Assembly: GCA_002386945.1 (NCBI GenBank)
Contig: DGKH01000015.1
Span: forward strand, 14,602-28,052
Reading direction: 5' to 3'
Source of the DNA: Proteobacteria bacterium UBA4575
GTDB lineage: Bacteria; Pseudomonadota; Gammaproteobacteria; UBA4575
Length of the DNA: 13,451 bases
Position numbers and translations under genes: made by a program. Positions 7,125 through 13,451 of the stretch are shown here, one piece after another. Position 1 is the stretch's first letter. Each line of letters begins with the position of its first letter. The notes below the pieces were generated by a model. That model saw only the letters and a program-made list of their open reading frames with translations. It searched no databases and was not told the DNA's origin.

Positions 7125-8387
7125 TTAGAGATCCAGCTTAATCTCATTTTCCCACAACTGTTCAAGGTTATCGCGCTTTCGAATCATGTGTACCTGATCA
7201 CCATCAACCAATAACTCACAAGGCCTTTGGCGCGAATTGTAGTTGCTCGCCATACTCATGGCATAGGCACCAGCAGACATCACCGCTAGCAAATCACTAG
7301 GCATCAGCTCTGGCAGTTCACGTCCTTTAGCAAAAAAATCACCACTCTCACAGACCGGACCAACCACATCATATGTTTTGCTGGTACGTTCTGGCTGTTC
7401 AGTCACTGGTAGTAATTTATGCCAACCCTTATATAAGGCTGGGCGAATCAAATCGTTCATTGCTGCATCGATCAAAGCAAAGGTGGTCGACTCAGTCGGT
7501 TTAATATGTTCGACGCGCGTGATCAAGGCACCCGCGTTGGCAATAATCGATCGGCCAGGTTCTAACACCAACTGATACGTTGTGTCGGTGAAAAATGGTT
7601 GTATCGCTGCTGCATAATCGCTGAACGGTGGTGCCTGCTCATCGTCATAGCAAATGCCAAAGCCACCGCCAAGATCAATGTGCTTCAACGTTATACTAGC
7701 CTGCTCCAATTGCGCGACCAGGGCGAAGACATGTTGCGCCGCATCCAAGAAAGGTTCTTTCTCGGTAATCTGTGAACCGATATGACAATCGACACCTACC
7801 GCTTCTACCCAAGGATCATCACGCAGCTCCAAGTACAGCGGCAAGGCACGCTCTACGGCAATACCGAACTTGCTTTCTTTCAGGCCGGTCGAGATATAGG
7901 GATGGGTATTGGGATCTACATCAGGATTGATACGCAATGAAACCCGCGCCTGCATCTGTAATTCTGCTGCAATCGTTCTGATTTGTTGCAACTCATAAGC
8001 CGACTCAACATTGATGCAGCCTATCCCTGCCAGTATCGCTCGACGGATTTCATCTTCACGTTTTGCGACACCAGAGAACATGACCTTAGCTGCGTCACCA
8101 CCCGCTTGTAGCACCCGCTCAAGTTCACCAATAGAGACAATATCAAAGCCTGCACCCCATGAAGCAAGTAACTGCAAAATCGCAAGATTCGAATTGGCCT
8201 TGACCGCAAAACATGGCAAAAATGATGTTTCGGAAAAGGCATTTTGTAGTTCTTGCCAACGCTGCTGTAGTGCTTTTTTTGAGTAGATATATAGCGGCGT
8301 ACCAAATTCATCTGCCAAATCCTTAATGGCACAATCTTCGATCATGAGCTGCTGTTGTCGATATTCAAATTCAGGAAACTGAGACAC
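7125..8387 (-). CDS. lysA: Diaminopimelate decarboxylase LysA
   Basis: A 420-residue PLP enzyme (fold type III) that decarboxylates meso-DAP to L-lysine in the cytoplasm. Visible residues: the PLP lysine K63 in FAVKANSN, HIGSQI (202-207), the phosphate-binding GGGFG (240-244), EPGRSIIANAG (276-286), the active-site Cys in CESGDFF (C346), and Y375 in GAYAMSMASNYNS. Length matches the family. The start is GTG at 8387, supported by AGGA six bases upstream; a later ATG would cut conserved N-terminal sequence. It is followed after 21 bases by the broken CoA-binding gene and then dapF, so the two consecutive DAP-branch enzymes are probably co-transcribed. lptM lies 84 bases upstream on the same strand. 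Confidence 0.98.
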   Translation of the reverse strand: MSQFPEFEYRQQQLMIEDCAIKDLADEFGTPLYIYSKKALQQRWQELQNAFSETSFLPCFAVKANSNLAILQLLASWGAGFDIVSIGELERVLQAGGDAAKVMFSGVAKREDEIRRAILAGIGCINVESAYELQQIRTIAAELQMQARVSLRINPDVDPNTHPYISTGLKESKFGIAVERALPLYLELRDDPWVEAVGVDCHIGSQITEKEPFLDAAQHVFALVAQLEQASITLKHIDLGGGFGICYDDEQAPPFSDYAAAIQPFFTDTTYQLVLEPGRSIIANAGALITRVEHIKPTESTTFALIDAAMNDLIRPALYKGWHKLLPVTEQPERTSKTYDVVGPVCESGDFFAKGRELPELMPSDLLAVMSAGAYAMSMASNYNSRQRPCELLVDGDQVHMIRKRDNLEQLWENEIKLDL

Positions 8388-8432
8388 GGCTTGTCCTAGG
8401 TGTAAGCTGGGGTTTAATAATCGGGGTTGATC

Positions 8433-8458
8433 AGATCTCGTCTTATCCAGTGAGATCT
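8433..8458. repeat. Inverted repeat between lptM and lysA
   Basis: AGATCTC at 8433-8439 and GAGATCT at 8452-8458 pair perfectly around a 12-base spacer, and TGAGATCTCA at 8451-8460 is itself a 10-bp palindrome. No U-run follows on either strand, so an intrinsic terminator is unlikely. It lies just after the lptM stop and before lysA; a role in RNA processing or as a binding site is only a possibility. Confidence 0.3.
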
Positions 8459-8471
8459 CATAATAGAGGGC

Positions 8472-8588
8472 TTACTTCGCCTCTTCTTCAACAGGCTCTT
8501 CACTCGGTAGGTAAAGTTCACCCATTTGCCCACATCCTTCGAGCATTGTGCACAAACAAATCAGTACGGCGCATAAATTCAGCTTCAA
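8472..8588 (-). CDS. lptM: LptM (YifL-like) small lipoprotein, LPS translocon assembly
   Basis: A 38-codon gene starting at TTG 8588, with AAGGA eight bases upstream and an in-frame TAA just before it, so no earlier start exists. The product reads MKLNLCAVLICLC, TMLEGCGQMGELYLPSEE, then an acidic tail. It has a short signal peptide, a lipobox ending LEGC (lipidated Cys19), and the family hallmark C-G-x-x-G-x-L-Y-x-P (residues 19-28). Family knowledge: LptM is an outer-membrane lipoprotein that helps LptD mature in the LPS translocon. It is shorter than E. coli LptM (67-residue precursor) and lacks most of the C-terminal tail. Glu at lipobox position -2 and three cysteines in the signal peptide are unusual. 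Its position ahead of lysA/dapF matches gammaproteobacterial context. Confidence 0.88.
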   Translation of the reverse strand: MKLNLCAVLICLCTMLEGCGQMGELYLPSEEPVEEEAK

Positions 8589-8691
8589 GGTGGGAATCCT
8601 TTTTCTTTATAATAAGATAATTGTTTCGATTATAACGATCTGCGCTAGCAGATAATATAGCCTTAGAACCTTCGCAGCAGGACAGTAATCA
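8589..8691. promoter_or_regulatory. Divergent promoter region between lptM and the carboxylesterase gene
   Basis: This 103-bp AT-rich gap separates two genes read away from each other. On the minus strand a perfect TATAAT lies at 8634-8629, which would start lptM transcription about 34 bases before its TTG; no good -35 partner is seen. On the plus strand a weaker pair, TTATAA (8630-8635) and TAATAT (8653-8658) with 17 bases between, could serve the esterase gene. The two overlap, so competition is possible. Base-pattern evidence only. Confidence 0.4.
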
Positions 8692-9357
8692 ATGCAAAAA
8701 CTCGAAAGCCTAGACCGCATTATGTCGGATGATCCCAATATGGCCGTGATCTGGCTACATGGCCTAGGCGCCAATGGACATGACTTCCAAAATATACCCG
8801 AACATTTAAATCTGCCGGAGGGCTTACGTGCGCACTTCTGCTTTCCCCATGCAGCGACACAAAAGGTCACTATCAACCAAGGTATGGCCATGCCCGCTTG
8901 GTATGACATCTATGACTTAAGCATGGATGCAGAAGAAGATGAGGCAGGTATTGAGGCGGGCATGCAGGCGATAGAGGCCTTAATTGCCGATAAATTTCCA
9001 TTAATACCTCGCGACCGCATCCTCCTCGCTGGATTCTCTCAAGGCGGTGCTTTGGCGCTGCATACAATGCTCTACAGCCAGCATCAATATGCCGGTGTGA
9101 TCGCCTTGTCGACCTATTTACCCTTACGTAAACGGCTACAGACCGGGCCTAAGCCTGATTTAAGCCAGCAACATATCTTTATTGGCCACGGTGATCTAGA
9201 TGACATCCTAGCGCCGCATGTTGGGGAAATGCTACGTGATGAATTGGGCACACTCGGCGCACAGGTCGAATGGCATAACTACCCGATTGCGCACAATCTG
9301 TGTGTGCAGGAGTTAGATGATATTCGCACGTGGATGCTAAAACGTATGGCCGCTTAA
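8692..9357 (+). CDS. Carboxylesterase/phospholipase family alpha/beta hydrolase
   Basis: A 221-residue alpha/beta hydrolase of the small carboxylesterase/acyl-protein-thioesterase-like family. It shows the oxyanion motif WLHGLGANGHDF (residues 21-32), the AMPAWYDI segment (66-73), the nucleophile S116 in GFSQGG, the acid D170 in IGHGDLDDIL, and the base H201 in AHNLC. Family members hydrolyse short-chain carboxylic esters; the physiological substrate is unknown. There is no signal peptide, so it is expected to be cytoplasmic. The ATG at 8692 follows AGGA nine bases upstream. It stands alone on the plus strand, divergent from lptM and convergent with argH, and so is probably a single-gene transcript. 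Confidence 0.93.
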   Translation: MQKLESLDRIMSDDPNMAVIWLHGLGANGHDFQNIPEHLNLPEGLRAHFCFPHAATQKVTINQGMAMPAWYDIYDLSMDAEEDEAGIEAGMQAIEALIADKFPLIPRDRILLAGFSQGGALALHTMLYSQHQYAGVIALSTYLPLRKRLQTGPKPDLSQQHIFIGHGDLDDILAPHVGEMLRDELGTLGAQVEWHNYPIAHNLCVQELDDIRTWMLKRMAA

Positions 9358-9387
9358 GCAGTGGCCAGTATATGACTCGAGTAGAGG

Positions 9388-9420
9388 CTCTCGGCAGAGA
9401 CCTTAGATCTATGCCGAGAG
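9388..9420. terminator. Hairpin between convergent esterase and argH genes
   Basis: CTCTCGGCA (9388-9396) and TGCCGAGAG (9412-9420) form a perfect 9-bp stem with a 15-base loop in the 76-bp gap between two convergent genes. The location suits a shared bidirectional terminator. Neither strand has a U-run after the stem, so it is not a canonical intrinsic terminator; it may instead be an RNA 3' end-protecting structure. Confidence 0.45.
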
Positions 9421-9433
9421 ATAAGGCTAAGGC

Positions 9434-10819
9434 CTAGTTTAATTCTTCACGTGCCAGCTTAATCTGCGCCATAACCTGCGCTGGACTGCTACCACCAAAC
9501 ACATTCTTAGAGGCTACCGACCCCTCAGCCTGGAGTACTTTGTAGACATCGTCGGTTATCATCGGTGAAATATCCTGTAACTGGCTCAACTCTAGCTCAG
9601 ATAGATCAACACCAGCATCAATCGCGATACGCACAGCACGACCGACAATCTCATGCGCATCACGGAAAGCAACGCCTTTAGCCACTAAGTAATCGGCCAA
9701 ATCAGTTGCCGTTGCATAACCCCGGCTCAAGGCCGCGGCTAAATTTTCACGCTGAAACTGGATGTTAGGCAGCATATCGGCATAGGCCCGCAGACAACCT
9801 AGAACCGTATCGATGGTATCGAATAGGGGCTCTTTATCTTCTTGGTTATCTTTGTTGTAGGCCAAAACCTGTGACTTCATCAGGGTTAGCAGTGACATCA
9901 GGTTGCCAAAGACACGTCCGCTCTTACCACGCACCAACTCTGGCACGTCAGGGTTTTTCTTTTGCGGCATGATCGATGAGCCGGTACAAAATCGATCTGG
10001 TAACTCAATGAATTCAAACTGTTGCGAGGTCCATAGCACCAATTCTTCGGAAAAACGTGAGAGGTGCATCAATAATATTGAGGCAAAAGAACAAAATTCG
10101 ATAGCAAAGTCACGATCACTGACGGCATCTAGCGAATTACGACTGATTGCACTAAAACCTAAGGCATCCGCCACCATTTCGCGATCTAGTGGGAAAGGTG
10201 TTCCGGCCAGTGCCGCCGAACCCAATGGTAGGGTATTCATACGCTGCATACAGTCGGCCAAACGCTGACGATCACGTCGTATCATTTCAAACCAAGCCAA
10301 TAGATGGTGCCCAACGGTAATCACTTGAGCTACCTGTAAATGCGTGAAACCTGGCATTAGAGTCGCATGTTCAGCCTCAGCCAGTTGTAAGATGCCCTGC
10401 TGTAAGCGCTTCAGCTCGGCATCGATCTGGGTCGCTTGTGAGCGCAAATAGAGTCGAATATCGGTTGCTACCTGATCGTTTCTAGAGCGTCCGGTATGCA
10501 ATTTCTTGCCGGGCTCGCCAATCTTGGCAACCAAGGCCGCTTCAATATTCATGTGCACATCTTCAAGATCTACACGCCAATCAAAGTTACCGGCCTCAAT
10601 ATCTGCTCGGATCTCATCCAAACCACTAAGGATCTGCTGACATTCATCATCGCTGAGCACACCGATGCTCTGAAGCATCCGTGCATGGGCTTGCGAACCT
10701 TCGATATCCTGCGCATACATGCGCTGATCGAACTGTACCGAAGCGGTAAAAGCCTCTACAAAGGCATCGGTAGATTCTTGGAAACGGCCGCCCCAAGGCT
10801 TACTGGCTTTTTCGGACAT
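9434..10819 (-). CDS. argH: Argininosuccinate lyase ArgH
   Basis: A 461-residue member of the fumarase/aspartase superfamily that splits argininosuccinate into arginine and fumarate, the last step of arginine synthesis. Key elements: KPWGGRF (7-13), VHMNIEAAL (88-96), [13 protein letters not shown] (108-120), the catalytic-base region THLQ (159-162), the serine-loop signature [12 protein letters not shown] (280-291), and [13 protein letters not shown] (367-379). Length and all signature residues are as expected. The ATG at 10819 has GAGGA about six bases upstream. It is monocistronic here, divergent from hemC across a 321-bp gap, and ends facing the esterase gene. An extended -10 promoter lies directly upstream (10846-10854). 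Confidence 0.98.
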   Translation of the reverse strand: MSEKASKPWGGRFQESTDAFVEAFTASVQFDQRMYAQDIEGSQAHARMLQSIGVLSDDECQQILSGLDEIRADIEAGNFDWRVDLEDVHMNIEAALVAKIGEPGKKLHTGRSRNDQVATDIRLYLRSQATQIDAELKRLQQGILQLAEAEHATLMPGFTHLQVAQVITVGHHLLAWFEMIRRDRQRLADCMQRMNTLPLGSAALAGTPFPLDREMVADALGFSAISRNSLDAVSDRDFAIEFCSFASILLMHLSRFSEELVLWTSQQFEFIELPDRFCTGSSIMPQKKNPDVPELVRGKSGRVFGNLMSLLTLMKSQVLAYNKDNQEDKEPLFDTIDTVLGCLRAYADMLPNIQFQRENLAAALSRGYATATDLADYLVAKGVAFRDAHEIVGRAVRIAIDAGVDLSELELSQLQDISPMITDDVYKVLQAEGSVASKNVFGGSSPAQVMAQIKLAREELN

Positions 10820-11140
10820 CGGAGTTCCTCTATTAATTTGGGCAAATTATAGCACCCAGCCGTGAACAAAGTGGGGCTGGATCGAAGTTTAAGCCTAAGC
10901 CGTCAGCCGCAAATGACATCCCACAGCAGGCAACAGGGCATAAATGTTTGAGTCACTGGTGTTTCATTCATTATACAAACCGAGAACAGCTGAAATAGAC
11001 CGCATTCCTTAGCTAAAATACACACCAGTGGTAGTCAACTGCATGCACCAAGCCACAACATTTCGCAAACACCTGAAAACCTGCTAGATTTCCCGCTCTA
11101 TCGGTTAAACTGCGCGTTCATCCTAGAGTATAAAAACCTG
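10820..11140. other. Divergent intergenic region argH-hemC
   Basis: This 321-bp region encodes no credible protein; the longest ATG frames are about a dozen codons. Near argH it holds the extended -10 promoter listed separately. For hemC, one possible sigma-70 pair is TTGAGT (10948-10953) with TTATAC/TATACA near 10971-10977, which would give a leader of about 155 bases; another is TGCTAGATT (11082-11090). An inverted repeat, CACTGGTGT (10954-10962) and ACACCAGTG (11022-11030), flanks 59 bases. No recognisable ArgR box, riboswitch or small RNA was found by eye. Confidence 0.5.
10846..10880 (-). promoter_or_regulatory. Extended -10 promoter for argH with overlapping inverted repeat
   Basis: On the minus strand TGCTATAAT (10854-10846) is a perfect extended -10 element, 26 bases before the argH ATG. 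No good -35 exists, as expected for extended -10 promoters. Upstream of it, CCAGCC (10856-10861) and GGCTGG (10875-10880) form a 6-bp inverted repeat spanning the spacer and -35 area, a position where a repressor could bind. It does not resemble the ArgR box. Confidence 0.5.
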
Positions 11141-12058
11141 ATGCCTAAAATCCAAATTGCTACCCGCGAAAGTCAGCTTGCCTTATGGCAGGCCAACGAA
11201 GTGTCACGCTTGCTGCGTCAAAATCACCCACAACTCACTGTTGGCTTGGTCGGCATGACCACTGAAGGTGACCGATTCCTAAATGCCTCTCTCGCGAGTG
11301 AAGGTGGCAAAGGCCTGTTTGTTAAAGAATTAGAAACCAGTCTATTGGCGAATAAGACCGATATCGCGGTGCATTCGATGAAAGATGTGCCCTACAAGCT
11401 ACCCGAGCATTTGGGCATACATGCCATTTTAAAACGCGAAGATCCACGCGATGCCTTTGTCTCAAATGACTACGCTTCACTCGATGAGCTGCCACTAGGT
11501 GCGGTCGTCGGCACCTCTAGTGCCCGACGTGAATGCCAACTGCGCGCCATCCGTAACGATCTAAAAATTATCCCTCTACGCGGCAATGTGAATACACGTT
11601 TAAAGAAATTAGATGATGGCCAATATGCGGCTATCATTCTTGCCAGCGCAGGCCTCAAGCGTTTGGGTTTCGGTGAGCGCATTCGTGAATTTTTATCGAT
11701 CGATCACAGCCTGCCAGCGATTGGCCAAGGGGCGATTGGTATTGAATGCCGCGACCAGGATCAGGCAACCCGTGACTATCTTGCCAGCCTCCATCACCCA
11801 GAGACTGCACTCTGTGTGAATGCTGAGCGCATGATCAGTACCGCCTTAGAAGCGAGCTGTCATTTACCTATAGCCGCCCATGCCACAATCGATCAAGGGC
11901 AGATGAACTTACGTGCATTAATTGGTGACCCTGAGACTGGCACCTTAATTTGCGCACAACATCAATCACCTATCGATGACTGGCAAGACAGTTGCCAGCA
12001 GGTGGTAGCTCAGTTACTTGCAAATGGCGGTGAATCTTTGCTCGCCCGCTTACGCTAA
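11141..12058 (+). CDS. hemC: Porphobilinogen deaminase (hydroxymethylbilane synthase) HemC
   Basis: A 305-residue enzyme that joins four porphobilinogens into hydroxymethylbilane in the cytoplasm. Visible residues: IATRESQLALWQA (6-18), the GKGLFVKELE segment (57-66), HSMKDVP (78-84) with catalytic D82, GTSSARRECQLRA (124-136), LRGNVNTRLKKLD (146-158), LPAIGQGAIGIE (191-202), and C240 in ALEASCHLPI, which carries the dipyrromethane cofactor. Length is normal. The start at ATG 11141 lacks a clear ribosome-binding site (TATAAAAACCTG precedes it), but the alignment with homologues begins at this point. hemD follows after 29 bases and hemX overlaps hemD, giving a hemC-hemD-hemX operon. It is divergent from argH. 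Confidence 0.98.
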   Translation: MPKIQIATRESQLALWQANEVSRLLRQNHPQLTVGLVGMTTEGDRFLNASLASEGGKGLFVKELETSLLANKTDIAVHSMKDVPYKLPEHLGIHAILKREDPRDAFVSNDYASLDELPLGAVVGTSSARRECQLRAIRNDLKIIPLRGNVNTRLKKLDDGQYAAIILASAGLKRLGFGERIREFLSIDHSLPAIGQGAIGIECRDQDQATRDYLASLHHPETALCVNAERMISTALEASCHLPIAAHATIDQGQMNLRALIGDPETGTLICAQHQSPIDDWQDSCQQVVAQLLANGGESLLARLR

Positions 12059-12087
12059 CGCAGTATTCTATGCGCGGTTCTTAAACC

Positions 12088-12831
12088 ATGAAAAACGCTA
12101 ATCTGCTTGCACAGTTAAAGGTCGTGGTGACACGTCCTGATGGTCAGAATCAGGATCTCAGTGAGACCTTGAGTGCGCTCGGCGCCACTGTTATTACACG
12201 CCCCTGCATTGCACTAGAGGCCTATGCCGATGACAGCAACTCAGCGTTAGACTTACAACAACTAGATGCCGTTATTTTTATCAGTGCCAATGCCGTGCGC
12301 TTTGGTTACTCAAAAATGCAGGCACTAGTCACGCCTCCGCAGTTTTTCTGCGTCGGCAGTGCAACAGCTAATGCCTTATATGACCAGGGTGTGACAGCGG
12401 TAACGTTTCCCGAGTATGACTTCAGTAGCGAAGGCCTGTTACAACTGCCTGACTTACAGGCAGTCGAAGGCAAACAGATAGTGATCGTACGGGGTCGCGG
12501 TGGTCGTGAATTATTGTATGAAACATTACAAGCACGCGGCGCCATCGTGCATTACTTAGAGACCTATCAACGCATCCTGCCTAAATGCCAGTACAGTGCT
12601 GAAGGTGACATTGTTTTCATCACCAGTAATGAAGTAGCAGATAATCTGGTACAACTGACCATAGAAGCAGAGAAACAGCAATTATTACAAACTCAGACTA
12701 TCGTTGGGCATGAGAACATTGCTGCTCATATAAAAACTCTTGGCTTTAGTAAGACACCACTAGTTGCAGCTAACCCTAGGGATGACAGCATGATCAAGAC
12801 CTTACTCAACTGGGTGAACACTGATGACTGA
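12088..12831 (+). CDS. hemD: Uroporphyrinogen-III synthase HemD
   Basis: A 247-residue protein of the usual length, poorly conserved as a family but recognisable. VVVTRPDGQNQDLSETL (12-28) opens the first lobe, FISANAVRFG (69-78) and the VGSATANAL segment (about 89-97) follow, then YDFSSEGLL (111-119), the IVIVRGRGGRELL linker (131-143), LETYQRILP (157-165) and FITSNEVADNLVQL (176-189). It cyclises hydroxymethylbilane with inversion of ring D to give uroporphyrinogen III. It follows hemC by 29 bases with no strong ribosome site and overlaps hemX by 8 bases (ATGACTGA), strong evidence for one operon with translational coupling. Confidence 0.95.
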   Translation: MKNANLLAQLKVVVTRPDGQNQDLSETLSALGATVITRPCIALEAYADDSNSALDLQQLDAVIFISANAVRFGYSKMQALVTPPQFFCVGSATANALYDQGVTAVTFPEYDFSSEGLLQLPDLQAVEGKQIVIVRGRGGRELLYETLQARGAIVHYLETYQRILPKCQYSAEGDIVFITSNEVADNLVQLTIEAEKQQLLQTQTIVGHENIAAHIKTLGFSKTPLVAANPRDDSMIKTLLNWVNTDD

Positions 12832-13451
12832 TGCTAAACAGACAGAAGTAACCGATCCATCAAAAAAGACACCCACAGTAAAAGACTCGAAAAGAGAAGA
12901 TCCGGTCGCTAAGAATAATATTGGTAAAACCAGCTTAGTCAGCCTTAGCCTAACGCTTGCCTTATTACTTAGTCTGATACTGGGCTTAGCTGCATTAACG
13001 GCTAATTATTTCCTATGGCAAAAAATCAATACTGGCAGCCAAGCGCTGCAGACCGATACTGAGCGACAACAAGACCTATTTGCGGCATCACAAAAAAAAC
13101 AATTAGCCGAATTTCAACAACAGATACAAAACCAAATAGAACAAAGTGGTGAGGCCAATAAAAAACTCAGCACTGAGTTACTTGCGCTTAATGCGAACAA
13201 CCAGAAATTAGAACAACAGATACAGAACAACAGCGATGTCTTGCATCAAGATCAACGCGGCTGGCGACTGAAAGAGTTGCAATACATTCTGCGCATTGCA
13301 CAACATCGCCTACTACTCGACCGCGATATCGAGGGTGCTATAGCGGCACTAGAGACTACCGACAATCGCTTAAGTGAAATTAACCAGACAGACTTGCTGC
13401 CACTGCGAAAGCTGATTGCACAGCAGCTACAGAAACTAACCAGCTACCCAG
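12824..13451 (+). CDS. hemX: HemX-like membrane protein (partial, runs off window end)
   Basis: The frame opens at ATG 12824, overlapping the hemD stop, and stays open to the window edge (209 codons). Its layout is a Lys/Asp-rich cytoplasmic N terminus (1-36), one transmembrane helix of Leu/Ala/Ser (about 38-64, TSLVSLSLTLALLL onward), then a Gln-rich coiled coil (about 66-145), then GWRLKELQYILRIAQHRLLL with the family's W-x-L-x-E-x-x-Y-x-L-R-I-A pattern. Family knowledge: proteobacterial HemX (annotated as a putative uroporphyrinogen-III C-methyltransferase, though without a methyltransferase domain) usually follows hemD and precedes hemY. Its exact function is uncertain, and the methyltransferase label should be avoided. 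The gene is incomplete here. Confidence 0.9.
   Translation, partial: MTDAKQTEVTDPSKKTPTVKDSKREDPVAKNNIGKTSLVSLSLTLALLLSLILGLAALTANYFLWQKINTGSQALQTDTERQQDLFAASQKKQLAEFQQQIQNQIEQSGEANKKLSTELLALNANNQKLEQQIQNNSDVLHQDQRGWRLKELQYILRIAQHRLLLDRDIEGAIAALETTDNRLSEINQTDLLPLRKLIAQQLQKLTSYP

Noticed and set aside
8433..8460. Intrinsic terminator after lptM
   Set aside because: The 7-bp stem has a 12-base loop and no U-run on the lptM strand, so it was kept only as an inverted repeat.
10820..11140. Small protein or riboswitch in the argH-hemC gap
   Set aside because: Only frames of about a dozen codons exist, and no multi-stem layout or known riboswitch core could be recognised by eye.

Overview
This window is ordinary core chromosome, most likely from a gammaproteobacterium of moderate GC content. 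The gene orders hslV-hslU-DUF971-ubiE-ubiJ-ubiB, lptM-lysA-(CoA-binding)-dapF-DUF484-xerC, and argH divergent from hemC-hemD-hemX are familiar from Pseudomonas-like and related gammaproteobacteria. I see no mobile element, CRISPR array, tRNA or rRNA. I cannot name the genus from the sequence.

Layout. Positions 1-3992 (minus strand) hold a tightly packed group read right to left: the HslVU protease, a DUF971 protein, and three ubiquinone-biosynthesis genes (ubiE, ubiJ and the start of ubiB, cut by the window edge). Positions 3993-4210 are non-coding. They carry a hairpin just upstream of hslV and a four-run G-rich motif that could form a G-quadruplex. Positions 4211-8588 (minus strand) hold xerC, a DUF484 gene, dapF, a CoA-binding (YccU-like) gene broken by an in-frame amber codon, lysA, and a 38-codon lptM lipoprotein gene with a TTG start. 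Positions 8692-9357 (plus strand) encode an alpha/beta-hydrolase carboxylesterase that converges on argH (minus strand, 9434-10819). A 321-bp divergent intergenic region separates argH from hemC-hemD-hemX (plus strand, 11141 to the window end, hemX partial).

How the genes fit together. lysA and dapF act at the end of the diaminopimelate/lysine pathway, supplying meso-DAP for peptidoglycan and lysine. XerC resolves chromosome dimers. LptM assists assembly of the LPS translocon. HslVU is cytoplasmic proteolysis. The ubi genes make ubiquinone, hemC-D-X belong to tetrapyrrole synthesis, and argH performs the last step of arginine synthesis.

I found no new multi-gene system. The best anomalies are local. 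DapF has serine in place of the second catalytic cysteine (codon 6026-6028). The adjacent CoA-binding gene has a clean internal stop, with a recognisable 28-codon continuation beyond it. A potential G-quadruplex lies upstream of hslV. The two coding lesions are only about 760 bp apart, so read support should be checked before biology is inferred.
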